The position numbers were made by a program, and so were the translations under genes. A DNA stretch of 18,625 nucleotides from an uncultured Pseudomonadota bacterium (lineage in GTDB: Bacteria > Pseudomonadota > Alphaproteobacteria > Rs-D84): positions 1 through 18,625 of the forward strand of contig CACYQE010000007.1 in NCBI GenBank assembly GCA_902776515.1, in the 5' to 3' direction. Positions 5,994 through 13,421 of this stretch are shown in pieces (position 1 is the stretch's first letter; each line of letters starts with the position of its first letter). The notes beneath the pieces are model-generated. The model saw only the letters and a list, made by a program, of their open reading frames with translations. It had not been told where the DNA came from and searched no databases.

Positions 5994-6863
5994 TTAAATT
6001 GTTCGCTTTGGATGCAAAACACCATCAATCACATTTCCAATTCCAACAAATGTATTGCCAGAATAAACGCGATAATAACCGTCCGCACCACCTGTATTGA
6101 TAAAGCCGCCATTTTTATAAAAAACAACCGCTTTCTCATCCAGATTCAAAACCGGAATGCCCCCCAGTCCCGAATCAACCGATGCCAAGTATTCCCCGAC
6201 ATCAACCGCATTATTAACCAGATTTTCCAGAAAATCAAGTGTAACGGCATTTTTTAATGTAAAACCACTGGATTGCGTGCGTCTTATCATACTCACTGTT
6301 GCCACGGTCCCACATTTTGCCGCAATATCACGTGCCACACTGCGGACATAGGTTCCAGGCGAACAACGCATACGAAAATGCCAAACATCACCATCGATTT
6401 TTATTAAATCCAACGAATAAATTTTTACCTTGCGTGGCGGCATATCAACAATCTGACCGTTACGTGCCAATTCGTATGCCCGATGCCCCGCAATATGAAC
6501 GGCACTAAACAGCGGCGGAATCTGGGATATTTCACCAACAAATTGCGGCAACACAGAAAGAACTGTTTGTTCGTTTGGAACAACATTTGTTCGGGCTGTT
6601 TCCGTGCCTGTTACATCCAACGTATTTGTTTCAAATCCAAAACTTAATGAAAACAAGTATTCCTTGGTTTGGTCACAAACTTCTTCTAAAAAAGGAATCA
6701 TTTTTGTTGCTGAACCCAAAGCTATTGGCAAAACCCCGGATGCCATTGGGTCCAATGTTCCAATATGCCCATTTTTATCAGCACCAAAAATCTTGGCAAC
6801 GCGTAATGCGGCCTTTTTACTGAAAAGCCCCGATGGTTTATCAAGAACAATCCAACCATTCAT
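5994..6863 (-). CDS. truB: tRNA pseudouridine(55) synthase TruB
   Basis: TruB converts U55 in the T loop of tRNAs to pseudouridine and also acts as a tRNA folding chaperone. The 289-residue length is normal. The catalytic block GHIGTLDPMASGVLPIALG has the nucleophile Asp38. The N-terminus MNGWIVLDKPSGLFS, the QIPPLFSAVHIAGHRAYELAR segment (about 114-134) and the CSPGTYVRSVARDIA segment (about 168-182) are all family-typical. The C-terminal portion (about 240-289) has a PUA-like beta character. It begins two bases after the mutS stop, so it is translated from the mutS message. U55, its target, is retained in the tRNA-Val of this window. Confidence 0.96.
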   Translation of the reverse strand: MNGWIVLDKPSGLFSKKAALRVAKIFGADKNGHIGTLDPMASGVLPIALGSATKMIPFLEEVCDQTKEYLFSLSFGFETNTLDVTGTETARTNVVPNEQTVLSVLPQFVGEISQIPPLFSAVHIAGHRAYELARNGQIVDMPPRKVKIYSLDLIKIDGDVWHFRMRCSPGTYVRSVARDIAAKCGTVATVSMIRRTQSSGFTLKNAVTLDFLENLVNNAVDVGEYLASVDSGLGGIPVLNLDEKAVVFYKNGGFINTGGADGYYRVYSGNTFVGIGNVIDGVLHPKRTI

Positions 6864-6865
6864 AA

Positions 6866-9394
6866 TTATTCCCCAAACAACGATAATTGATTACCCTTTG
6901 GCGATTCAACACGAGATGCTGTTTTTGACTTTTGGTTTTGTTCCGGGGCAACCGGATGATATGTTGCGGTGTTTGTACCACAACTTTCCAAATCAGCCAA
7001 AACAGATTCTGCACGCGAAACGACACTTTCCGGCATTCCAGCCATTTTTGCAACATGAATACCATACGAACGATTTGCAACACCCGAAACAATTCTGTGC
7101 ATAAATACAATTTCATTATTATGTTCACGCACATCAATTGTTAAACAAGAAACATTGTTCAATTTTCCGTCTGAATCGCCAACTAAACAGGTTAATTCGT
7201 GATAATGTGTGGCGAACAATGTCCGTGCGGCAAGCCCGTTTAAATACTCTAAAACCGCCTGGGCAATGGCCATGCCGTCATACGTTGCCGTACCACGACC
7301 AATTTCATCAAATATAATAAAAGACCGATTTGTCGCACGTCTTAATATATTGGCTGTTTCACTCATTTCCACCATAAATGTAGATTGACCGGCCGCCAAA
7401 TTATCCGATGCACCAACACGACTGAATAATTGGTCACATACACCTATGGTTGCAGAGTCAGCAGGAACAAAAGACCCCATGTGTGCCAACACAACCAAAA
7501 TCGCATTTTGTCGCAAATAAGTCGATTTTCCCGCCATATTTGGCCCCGTTAACAGTGCAACTGATGTTTTATCTAAATTACAATCGTTTTTCACAAAATT
7601 ATCGCCACGCTCACGCAATGCATATTCAATAACAGGATGGCGACCACCCACAATATCAAATGCGTTATCAGACGTTATTTTTGGACGAACCCAATTCCAT
7701 CTTTCGGCACATATCGCCAATGAATACCAAACATCCAAATCCGCCAAACAATCAGCAGCAAACAGCAAATCTTCGGAAACATCACGAATACGCCCAATCA
7801 AAGATTCTATTATAGTATCTTCAATTGCAGCGGCTTTGTCCGAAGCACTGCGAATATCGTTATCTAATTCAATTAACCTGGCGGTGGTGAAACGCATATT
7901 CCCGGCCATCGTTTGACGATGTATAAATCCGGATTCTGATTGCATCAAACTGTCCGCCTTGGTTGATTGAACCTCTATAAAATATCCCAGAACATTGTTA
8001 TATTTTATTTTTAAATTATGTATTCCTGTTTGATTAGCGTATTCAGCCTGCATCGCAGCCACAGCTTCCTTGGCACCATGCGATAATTTTCGCATTTCAT
8101 CCAACGCAACATCAAACCCATCACGAATAACACCGCCATCACGGAAAAATGTTGGTAAATCATCCACCAACGCGGCATTCAACATCATCGCCAAATCATC
8201 AAACGTTTTTATATTATCTAACTTTTCAGACATTACCCTGTCTAAACGAGTAGATATAATTTTTATGTTTGGTAATTCAATCATAAAATCTGCAATATAT
8301 CGCATATCACGCGGTGTTCCACGCCCCGCCAACAAACGTGCCAAACTGCGTCCCACATCAGGTAAACGCCCCAACGATGTCCCAACCATGCCACGAATAT
8401 CAGAATTCATTAACAAATGATTTATGTGTTCTTGCCGGTCATGAATTACGCCAACATCACCGGACAGTGTCCGCAAATAAGAACGCATTTTACGACCACC
8501 GGCCGCTGTTTTCGTGTTGTCTAACACATCCAATAAACAACGTCCACCTTCGTTCATCGGTGCATCAATTTCCAAACTTTTCCACGTTGCACTGTCAATC
8601 AGCAATTGTGTTCCTGACTTAAATTCGTATGGTGCACGAAACGTCAATGCCGCACCACGTTGTGTGTTAAACAAGTATCCCGCCAACAAACCAATAGCCG
8701 AATTTGTAATTGATTCACCTGTTTTGACACCGCCTGAAAAAACACACGAAACAATTGTGTCTATATCAGTACGCCGATATATCTTTTCAAATACCGGGGT
8801 TGTTTTAAACATATCACGAATGTGCAAAACAGTATCATTTTCGGCATCAACAGATGGATATATTATTTCCGCCGGATTAATCCGAACCATATCGTCAATA
8901 ATATCACTTGTTCGCCCAATAAAAAACTCACCGGTTGATATATCACACCCCGCAATGTCAAATTCGTTGGCACTTGGCATAATTGCAACCAAAAAATTTG
9001 AATTTTTTGGTGTTAATAAGTTTTCATCTGTCAATGTTCCAGGGGTCAAAACACGTGTAATTTTGCGTTCTATAAATTTATGTCCACGTTCTTTGGCCTG
9101 GGCTGGCGTTTCCATTTGTTCAACCAACGCGACCTTGAAACCGGCACGCACCAATCGCCCAAAATAATTATCAGATGCATGCCACGGAATCCCACACATA
9201 GGAATATCCACACCATCGCCATCTGTCCCACGTGATGTTAAAACCAACCCTAATTTAGCACTGATTGTTTTTGCATCTTCAAAGAAAGACTCATAAAAAT
9301 CCCCCAAACGAAACATCAACAACGCATCTGGATTTTCTGCTTTAAAATCCACATACTGTTGCATTACTGGGGTCAGTTTACTTTTATCAGCCAC
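6866..9394 (-). CDS. mutS: DNA mismatch repair protein MutS
   Basis: MutS recognises base mismatches and small loops, and uses ATP to clamp on DNA and recruit MutL. The 842 residues cover the whole family layout. The mismatch-binding GDFYE has Phe33 and Glu35; connector, lever and clamp domains follow. The ATPase has Walker A GPNMAGKST (617-625), the STFMVEMSET signature (671-680), Walker B with FDEIGRGT (695-702) and the ATHYHEL block (728-734). The C-terminus ends QLSLFGE, whose QLSLF (836-840) fits the beta-clamp binding consensus. The start is GTG (9392-9394), 12 bases after xseB, without an obvious strong binding site. truB follows after two bases. The upstream gene is another DNA-metabolism gene, the ExoVII small subunit. 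Confidence 0.97.
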   Translation of the reverse strand: MADKSKLTPVMQQYVDFKAENPDALLMFRLGDFYESFFEDAKTISAKLGLVLTSRGTDGDGVDIPMCGIPWHASDNYFGRLVRAGFKVALVEQMETPAQAKERGHKFIERKITRVLTPGTLTDENLLTPKNSNFLVAIMPSANEFDIAGCDISTGEFFIGRTSDIIDDMVRINPAEIIYPSVDAENDTVLHIRDMFKTTPVFEKIYRRTDIDTIVSCVFSGGVKTGESITNSAIGLLAGYLFNTQRGAALTFRAPYEFKSGTQLLIDSATWKSLEIDAPMNEGGRCLLDVLDNTKTAAGGRKMRSYLRTLSGDVGVIHDRQEHINHLLMNSDIRGMVGTSLGRLPDVGRSLARLLAGRGTPRDMRYIADFMIELPNIKIISTRLDRVMSEKLDNIKTFDDLAMMLNAALVDDLPTFFRDGGVIRDGFDVALDEMRKLSHGAKEAVAAMQAEYANQTGIHNLKIKYNNVLGYFIEVQSTKADSLMQSESGFIHRQTMAGNMRFTTARLIELDNDIRSASDKAAAIEDTIIESLIGRIRDVSEDLLFAADCLADLDVWYSLAICAERWNWVRPKITSDNAFDIVGGRHPVIEYALRERGDNFVKNDCNLDKTSVALLTGPNMAGKSTYLRQNAILVVLAHMGSFVPADSATIGVCDQLFSRVGASDNLAAGQSTFMVEMSETANILRRATNRSFIIFDEIGRGTATYDGMAIAQAVLEYLNGLAARTLFATHYHELTCLVGDSDGKLNNVSCLTIDVREHNNEIVFMHRIVSGVANRSYGIHVAKMAGMPESVVSRAESVLADLESCGTNTATYHPVAPEQNQKSKTASRVESPKGNQLSLFGE

Positions 9395-9406
9395 GATAAC
9401 ACCCGC

Positions 9407-9610
9407 TTATTCTTTGTTATTTGTGATTTTCAGTGTTTCTATTTTTAATTCGGCTTCCTTTAACAATTGTTCACAATAAGCCTTTAATTTGATTCCTTGC
9501 TCGTACGCCGCGACAGAATCAGCCAAGGGCAATTCCCCAGATTCCATTTTTTTTACTAATTCTGTTAATTGCTTGTATGCTTCTTCAAAAGATAACTTTT
9601 CCGTATCCAT
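9407..9610 (-). CDS. xseB: Exodeoxyribonuclease VII small subunit
   Basis: XseB binds XseA to form exonuclease VII, which degrades single-stranded DNA from both ends to short oligonucleotides. The 67-residue protein has the whole family pattern: LSFEEAYKQLTELVKKMESGELPLADSVAAYEQGIKL, then a C-terminal helix (AYCEQLLKEAELKIETL) making a two-helix coiled coil. The ATG at 9608-9610 has AAGGG six bases upstream; an upstream in-frame ATG at 9632-9634 only adds MWNLKGLN and lacks a site. xseA is not in the window. It is the first gene of xseB-mutS-truB-rpsO. Its promoter must lie in the 56 bases after the infC terminator, but I see only a weak candidate (TTGTGG and TTGTAT). Confidence 0.93.
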   Translation of the reverse strand: MDTEKLSFEEAYKQLTELVKKMESGELPLADSVAAYEQGIKLKAYCEQLLKEAELKIETLKITNNKE

Positions 9611-9666
9611 ATTTAACCCTTTTAAATTCCACAAGAACGATACAAAATTTAAATAAGATATTCCAC

Positions 9667-9692
9667 AAAAAAAACACCCTGATGGGTGTTTT
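9667..9692 (-). terminator. Rho-independent terminator of infC
   Basis: AAAACACCC (9671-9679) and GGGTGTTTT (9684-9692) form a nine-pair stem around a four-base loop. On the minus strand eight T residues end it (9667-9674). It lies 18 bases behind the infC stop and separates infC from xseB. Confidence 0.85.
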
Positions 9693-9710
9693 ATGGTTAT
9701 TCAATATTAT

Positions 9711-10268
9711 TTACTTAGCAGGCTTTACCGGTGCAATAACAATGGATTTTGTTCGTTCGTCTGGTTTTGAACGACTTTCAACCACACCGCGTTCACCAAT
9801 CAATTCAACAACATGTGCAAAAAGACCCGGAATTGCATCACGACCAATTGCTAAAACGCGTTTTGAACCCGTTGTCATCACAGATATTTTAACCTTGTCG
9901 CCATTATCCAAAAACTCAAAAACCTTGCGTAATTTGATTTGCAAATCATTTTCCTCGATAAAAGGTTTAATCCAAACATCTTTCATCTCGGTAACTTTTT
10001 GTTTTTTCTTGGCCTCGTTTGCACGCTTTTTCTGTTCGTATTTGAATTTACCAAAATCCATAATTTTTACCACAGGTGGATTTCCGTTAGCATTAAGTTC
10101 GACCAAATCCAACCCTACATCCATTGCCATTTGCAATGCCTGGGGCGTGGGCATAACACCAAGATTTTGACCATCAAAATTGATTACTTGAACAGATTTT
10201 GCCAGAATTTTATTATTTGTACGTGGACCGTTATCACGACGATTATCACGATTATTTTGTGGTTTAAT
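9711..10268 (-). CDS. infC: Translation initiation factor IF-3 with AUU start
   Basis: IF-3 binds the 30S subunit, keeps it apart from the 50S, and checks the start codon and initiator tRNA. The protein is 185 residues. The N-terminal domain holds INFDGQNLGVMPTPQAL and VGLDLVELNANGNPPVVKIMDFGKFKYEQKKR (about 31-83). The lysine-rich linker KKKQK follows, and then the C-terminal domain with KVFEFLDNGDKVKISV and VVESRSKPDERTKSIVIAP. I place the start at ATT (10266-10268), six bases behind a perfect AAGGAG. The upstream in-frame TTG (10290-10292) has no site. An AUU start is the known autoregulatory device of infC in E. coli. rpmI and rplT, the usual downstream partners, are absent; a terminator and xseB follow. 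Confidence 0.95.
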   Translation of the reverse strand: MKPQNNRDNRRDNGPRTNNKILAKSVQVINFDGQNLGVMPTPQALQMAMDVGLDLVELNANGNPPVVKIMDFGKFKYEQKKRANEAKKKQKVTEMKDVWIKPFIEENDLQIKLRKVFEFLDNGDKVKISVMTTGSKRVLAIGRDAIPGLFAHVVELIGERGVVESRSKPDERTKSIVIAPVKPAK

Positions 10269-10280
10269 TGTAGGCTCCTT
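10266..10280 (-). promoter_or_regulatory. Ribosome binding site with non-canonical AUU start of infC
   Basis: AAGGAG (10275-10280), a six-base spacer and ATT (10266-10268) are in the infC frame on the minus strand, and no ATG or GTG lies nearby. IF-3 itself discriminates against AUU, so low IF-3 would favour translation and high IF-3 would limit it. The mechanism is known from E. coli and inferred here. Confidence 0.7.
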
Positions 10281-10297
10281 TTTACTGTGCAAGCCAA

Positions 10298-10325
10298 GTA
10301 TTAAACATTTCTAGACATTTTTCAA
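10298..10325 (-). promoter_or_regulatory. Candidate promoter of infC
   Basis: TTGAAA (10320-10325) and TAATAC (10298-10303), spaced by 16 bases, overlap the end of the uracil-DNA glycosylase gene. A start near 10291 would leave about 23 bases of leader holding the AAGGAG site. Confidence 0.4.
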
Positions 10326-11063
10326 CAAGTTTTGCACATTTTGTAAAACCGTCCAAACAGACTGTTTTGCCGTGGGTTTTAACATTAGATAATTCGGGTG
10401 ATATATTGGAAAAACCTGAACATCGTTATCCAAAACAACATTGTCGCCGTGATGTTTCATCAAATCAATACCCGCAATTTGGGCCGCAGCCAATGTCCCA
10501 AGTGTTACAATTATACGCGGTTCCAATAACTCAATCATACGGTTTACAAAAGGACGAGATAACGCTAATTCGTTTTCAGTTGGTGTTCTGCCACCGGGTG
10601 TTCGCCAAAAAATCAACGGTGTTATGGTCACCGTATCACGGCTCATACCAATTGCCGCCAACATTTTATCAAATAATTCGCCTGTTTTTCCGGTCAAAAT
10701 ATGTCCAGATGCATCATCTTCATTTGATGGTATATCAGTTATAACCATTAAACCACTTGGGCATTTTGCTATATTTGGCATAACAACATTTGTAGCCCCC
10801 GAACGCAAAGGATGATTAAATTCAGAAATCATACGAACCAATGACTCGATATTTGTGGGCCGCATTGACATAGAAACTGCAGTTTCCACCGACACTGGTA
10901 CCACTGGTGCAATCGGCGGGACAACCGATGATGCAAGTCTTGTTCTTTCCGTTGTCTGAACAACAGCCCCGCTGTCAATATCGGCCTGAATTTGACCGAA
11001 CGCGGTTTCTTCTAATTCCCATTTGACCCCCGCCAAAGCCAAATCTTGTAATTGTGTTATCAT
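10311..11063 (-). CDS. Uracil-DNA glycosylase, family-4-like, without iron-sulfur cysteines
   Basis: Uracil-DNA glycosylases remove uracil from DNA and start base-excision repair. The 250-residue protein has a variable N-terminal part with a Pro/Val-rich linker (about 45-66), then a catalytic domain. The domain has ITDIPSNEDDASGHILTGKTGELFDKMLAAIGM (108-140) in place of the usual GEAPGxxED block, ITPLIFWRTPGGRTPTENE (147-165), PRIIVTLGTLAA (182-193) and IYHPNYLM (220-227) as the HP motif. Family-4 enzymes normally hold a 4Fe-4S cluster on four Cys; only Cys101 is present here, and the usual KCRP is FWRTP. It is thus a cluster-free relative, of a kind I believe is common in alphaproteobacteria. 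The ATG at 11061-11063 has only a weak binding site. It lies upstream of infC and divergent to pal. Confidence 0.85.
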   Translation of the reverse strand: MITQLQDLALAGVKWELEETAFGQIQADIDSGAVVQTTERTRLASSVVPPIAPVVPVSVETAVSMSMRPTNIESLVRMISEFNHPLRSGATNVVMPNIAKCPSGLMVITDIPSNEDDASGHILTGKTGELFDKMLAAIGMSRDTVTITPLIFWRTPGGRTPTENELALSRPFVNRMIELLEPRIIVTLGTLAAAQIAGIDLMKHHGDNVVLDNDVQVFPIYHPNYLMLKPTAKQSVWTVLQNVQNLLKNV

Positions 11064-11091
11064 GTTTTTAATCTTTTTAATCTGTTTTATC

Positions 11092-11120
11092 TTGATTTTT
11101 TATAAATTTTGTTATAGAGT
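11092..11120 (+). promoter_or_regulatory. Candidate promoter of pal
   Basis: TTGATT (11092-11097) lies 17 bases before TAGAGT (11115-11120); a better -10 hexamer TATAGA (11113-11118) overlaps it at 15 bases. The pal start is 37 bases further on. The 93-base gap also separates pal from the divergent glycosylase gene, for which I find no convincing promoter. Confidence 0.4.
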
Positions 11121-11156
11121 AGCCTACGAGTAACAGAAACTCAAGGGAGTATTTTC

Positions 11157-11576
11157 ATGAAAATAAAAAACTTTGCTTTATTGGCTGGTACTGCTGGTTT
11201 GTTGGCTGCCTGTGGCGGTTCTTCAAGTATCACAGCACCGGAAGATTTAAACAATCAACGCGTATTCTTTGCGTTTAATTCTGCTGAAATTTCTGATTCT
11301 GCACGCGACAACTTGTTGGGTCAGGCTTTGTATATGAAGGCAAATGAAGACGTTAAAGTTCAAATCGCGGGTAACTGCGACGAACGCGGTTCTACTGAAT
11401 ACAACTTGGCATTGGGTGCACGTCGTGCAAACGCCGCAAAACAAGTTATTGTTAACGAAGGCGTAAGTGCAAAACGTATCTCTACCATCTCTTATGGTAA
11501 AGAACGCCCATTGGTTAAGGGAACTGGCGAAGACGTTTGGAAGTTCAATCGTAACGCCACAACAACCGTTAAATAA
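11157..11576 (+). CDS. pal: Peptidoglycan-associated lipoprotein Pal (OmpA-like)
   Basis: Pal is an outer-membrane lipoprotein that binds peptidoglycan through an OmpA-like domain and works with TolB in envelope constriction and stability. The 139-residue protein has a signal peptide ending in the lipobox LAAC (Cys19). Gly at +2 predicts outer-membrane sorting. A short Ser/Gly linker follows, then the OmpA domain with VFFAFNSAEIS (36-46) and the peptidoglycan-binding NCDERGSTEYN (73-83, Asp75), ALGARRANAAKQVI (85-98) and ISYGKERPL. The ATG has AGGGAG seven bases upstream. Unusually, no tolB or cpoB/ybgF is adjacent, so it is detached from the Tol operon. The C-terminus reads NRNATTTVK rather than the common NRRAVLV form. 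Confidence 0.93.
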   Translation: MKIKNFALLAGTAGLLAACGGSSSITAPEDLNNQRVFFAFNSAEISDSARDNLLGQALYMKANEDVKVQIAGNCDERGSTEYNLALGARRANAAKQVIVNEGVSAKRISTISYGKERPLVKGTGEDVWKFNRNATTTVK

Positions 11577-11577
11577 T

Positions 11578-11605
11578 AAAAACGCCCGATTGGGCGTTTT
11601 TTTTT
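11578..11605 (+). terminator. Rho-independent terminator of pal
   Basis: AACGCCC (11581-11587) and GGGCGTT (11592-11598) close a GATT loop, followed by a run of T residues to 11605. It starts directly behind the pal stop. Confidence 0.9.
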
Positions 11606-11607
11606 AC

Positions 11608-11635
11608 AAAAAAGTCGGCAAAAGCCGGCTTTTTT
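11608..11635 (-). terminator. Rho-independent terminator of parAB
   Basis: On the minus strand AAAAAAGCCGGC (11624-11635) and GCCGACTTTTTT (11608-11619) pair around a four-base TTTT loop with one G-U pair. It lies 18 bases behind the parB stop and tail to tail with the pal terminator. Confidence 0.8.
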
Positions 11636-11653
11636 GATATTTTTTATACGTAC

Positions 11654-12529
11654 CTAGCCGGCTATTTTATCGATAATTTCATTCAGATGTGGACGCGATT
11701 CAAACGAAATTATCAAATTTCCCGTTCCACCACGTTTTTCACGAATCTGAACACGTGCCCCAAGTGCCGTTTCGACACGTTTCACCATGTCACGAACAAC
11801 CGATTCGGACATCGTTTTTTGTGAAAAAGACCGGCTTTTTGATGAACGTTTTACATTTTTCATCATGGATTCTGTATCCGCAACAGACATTTTATTTTCA
11901 ACTATTTTACGTGCCATTTGTTCCGGATTTTCTGCAACGGCAATCGCACGTGCGTGTGATGCGGATAATTCGCCCTGCTCTACCATTTTTTTAACAGAAT
12001 CCGGCAATGAATTTAAACGTAAAAAATTCCGAATATAACTTTCTGATTTTCCGATAAGCCGCGAAACATCCTCCATCGTATATTTACATTTTGTCATTAA
12101 ATTGACGTATGCAGCGGCCTCTTCCATTGGATTTAAATTTTCGCGTTGAACATTTTCAATCAATGCTATTTCCATTGCATTATCATCGGCAAGATTTTTT
12201 ACCAATGCCGGAATTTCGGTTAATCCGGCCATTTTACTTGCACGGAAACGCCGTTCACCCGCAACAATTTCATACGAATAAGGTCGCCCAGATACAGAAC
12301 GTAACAAAATTGGTTGCAAAACACCCTTTTCACGAATTGATGCCGATAAATCCGCTAAATCAGATTCATTAAATGTTTTTCGTGGCTGGTCAGGGTTAAC
12401 ACCTATCTGGGCCAACGGAATTTTGCGAACAACAACACGTTCTGCCCCCGACAGGATAGAAATATCAGGGACAACGCCTATTTCGTTTTGCAAATCGTTT
12501 AAATTACGCCCCAGTCCGAATTTTCCCAT
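11654..12529 (-). CDS. parB: Chromosome partitioning protein ParB
   Basis: ParB is a CTP-dependent clamp that loads at parS sites and, with ParA, moves the origin region to the cell pole. The 291-residue protein has the N-terminal ParA-contact segment (GLGRNLNDLQ, 5-14) and the CTP-binding region with PDQPRKTF (46-53) and GERRFRA (91-97). ENVQRENLNP follows at 125-134, then a helix-turn-helix centred on MEDVSRLIGKSESYIRNFLRL (about 152-172). The C-terminal part (about 245-290) is the dimerisation domain. It starts one base after the parA stop, with a GGGG site in the parA end, so expression is coupled. I find no full parS site in the window; one would be expected within a few kb. Confidence 0.96.
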   Translation of the reverse strand: MGKFGLGRNLNDLQNEIGVVPDISILSGAERVVVRKIPLAQIGVNPDQPRKTFNESDLADLSASIREKGVLQPILLRSVSGRPYSYEIVAGERRFRASKMAGLTEIPALVKNLADDNAMEIALIENVQRENLNPMEEAAAYVNLMTKCKYTMEDVSRLIGKSESYIRNFLRLNSLPDSVKKMVEQGELSASHARAIAVAENPEQMARKIVENKMSVADTESMMKNVKRSSKSRSFSQKTMSESVVRDMVKRVETALGARVQIREKRGGTGNLIISFESRPHLNEIIDKIAG

Positions 12530-12530
12530 A

Positions 12531-13304
12531 TTATTCCCCTTTTTCTAATTTTTGAATAACCTCGGTCGCCACACGCAGATATGCCTGGGCACCGGTCGAG
12601 TTAAAATCGTAAAATAACGCCGGTTTCCCATGACTGGGTGCTTCGGCAACACGAACATTTCGCGGAACAATCGTTTTAAACACTTTATCACCAAATGTTT
12701 CACGAATATTTTCTTCGACATCGCGTGTCATACCATAACGCCGATCATACATTGTTAATAACACCCCCAGAACATCTAAATCAGGGTTCCATTTTTGGCG
12801 AATGCCATCAATATTATTAACCAAGTGTAAAATTCCCTCTAAGGCGAAAAATTCGCATTGTAATGGAATTATAACATGATTTGCCGTTGTCAGAGCATTC
12901 AAAGTCACGTAACCAAGGGCAGGGGGGCAATCCAACAATATGTAATCATAATGTTCCATTATCGGCCTTAACGCATCACGCAAACGATATTCACGATTAT
13001 CAACATCCAATAATTCTACCTCGGCCCCGGCCAATGCCTGGGTTGATGGCAAAATATGCAACCCCGGGATTGCGGTTGAAAGTATATTATTTGCCGCACT
13101 ATCGGTTCCCATAATCACACCATAAACACTTTGTGTATGTGAAGAACGCACAAACCCCAAACCAGTTCCGGCATTACCCTGGGAATCCAAATCGACCAAT
13201 AAAACCCGTTTTTTTATGGCCGCCAAAGACGCACCAAGATTTATTGCGGTTGTTGTTTTACCAACACCACCTTTTTGATTAGCAAAAGCGATTATTTCTG
13301 TCAT
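12531..13304 (-). CDS. parA: Chromosome partitioning ATPase ParA
   Basis: ParA is a deviant-Walker ATPase that binds nucleoid DNA as an ATP-dimer and is released by ParB, which pulls the origin. The 257-residue protein has the deviant Walker A KGGVGKTTT (11-19), LLVDLDSQGNAGTGLG (35-50) and the Walker B-like ILLDCPPALG. The C-terminal IVPRNVRVAEAPSHGKPALFYDFNSTGAQAY block is typical of chromosomal ParA (Soj). It belongs to the short chromosomal type, without an N-terminal helix-turn-helix. The ATG at 13302-13304 has AAGGA nine bases upstream. It has its own strong promoter in the 117-base gap after rsmG, so it need not depend on rsmG. The usual mnmG/mnmE neighbours of this cluster are not present here. 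Confidence 0.97.
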   Translation of the reverse strand: MTEIIAFANQKGGVGKTTTAINLGASLAAIKKRVLLVDLDSQGNAGTGLGFVRSSHTQSVYGVIMGTDSAANNILSTAIPGLHILPSTQALAGAEVELLDVDNREYRLRDALRPIMEHYDYILLDCPPALGYVTLNALTTANHVIIPLQCEFFALEGILHLVNNIDGIRQKWNPDLDVLGVLLTMYDRRYGMTRDVEENIRETFGDKVFKTIVPRNVRVAEAPSHGKPALFYDFNSTGAQAYLRVATEVIQKLEKGE

Positions 13305-13327
13305 ATCTTATATTCCTTTCACAACAA

Positions 13328-13356
13328 AATATAAAACAAGAAAAAAATACGGTCAA
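13328..13356 (-). promoter_or_regulatory. Promoter of parA-parB
   Basis: TTGACC (13351-13356) and TATATT (13328-13333), with the ideal 17-base spacer, lie on the minus strand in the A/T-rich gap behind rsmG. A start near 13321 leaves a leader of about 17 bases with the AAGGA site. Confidence 0.7.
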
Positions 13357-13421
13357 GAAATAAAAAATAAAAATAAAAAAAATATCTAAAAACAATATAT
13401 TAGTTCTTATTTCACACGAAA

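Noticed and set aside
8514..9167. Plus-strand open frame of 217 codons opposite mutS
   Set aside because: MutS on the other strand is complete and conserved throughout. The plus frame shows no family motif and no binding site. The same applies to long plus frames opposite infC, ybaB, truB and the MacB-type ATPase.
9611..9666. Promoter for xseB (TTGTGG, 17 bases, TTGTAT)
   Set aside because: Both boxes match only three of six consensus bases in an AT-rich gap. A promoter must exist here, but I cannot place it with confidence.
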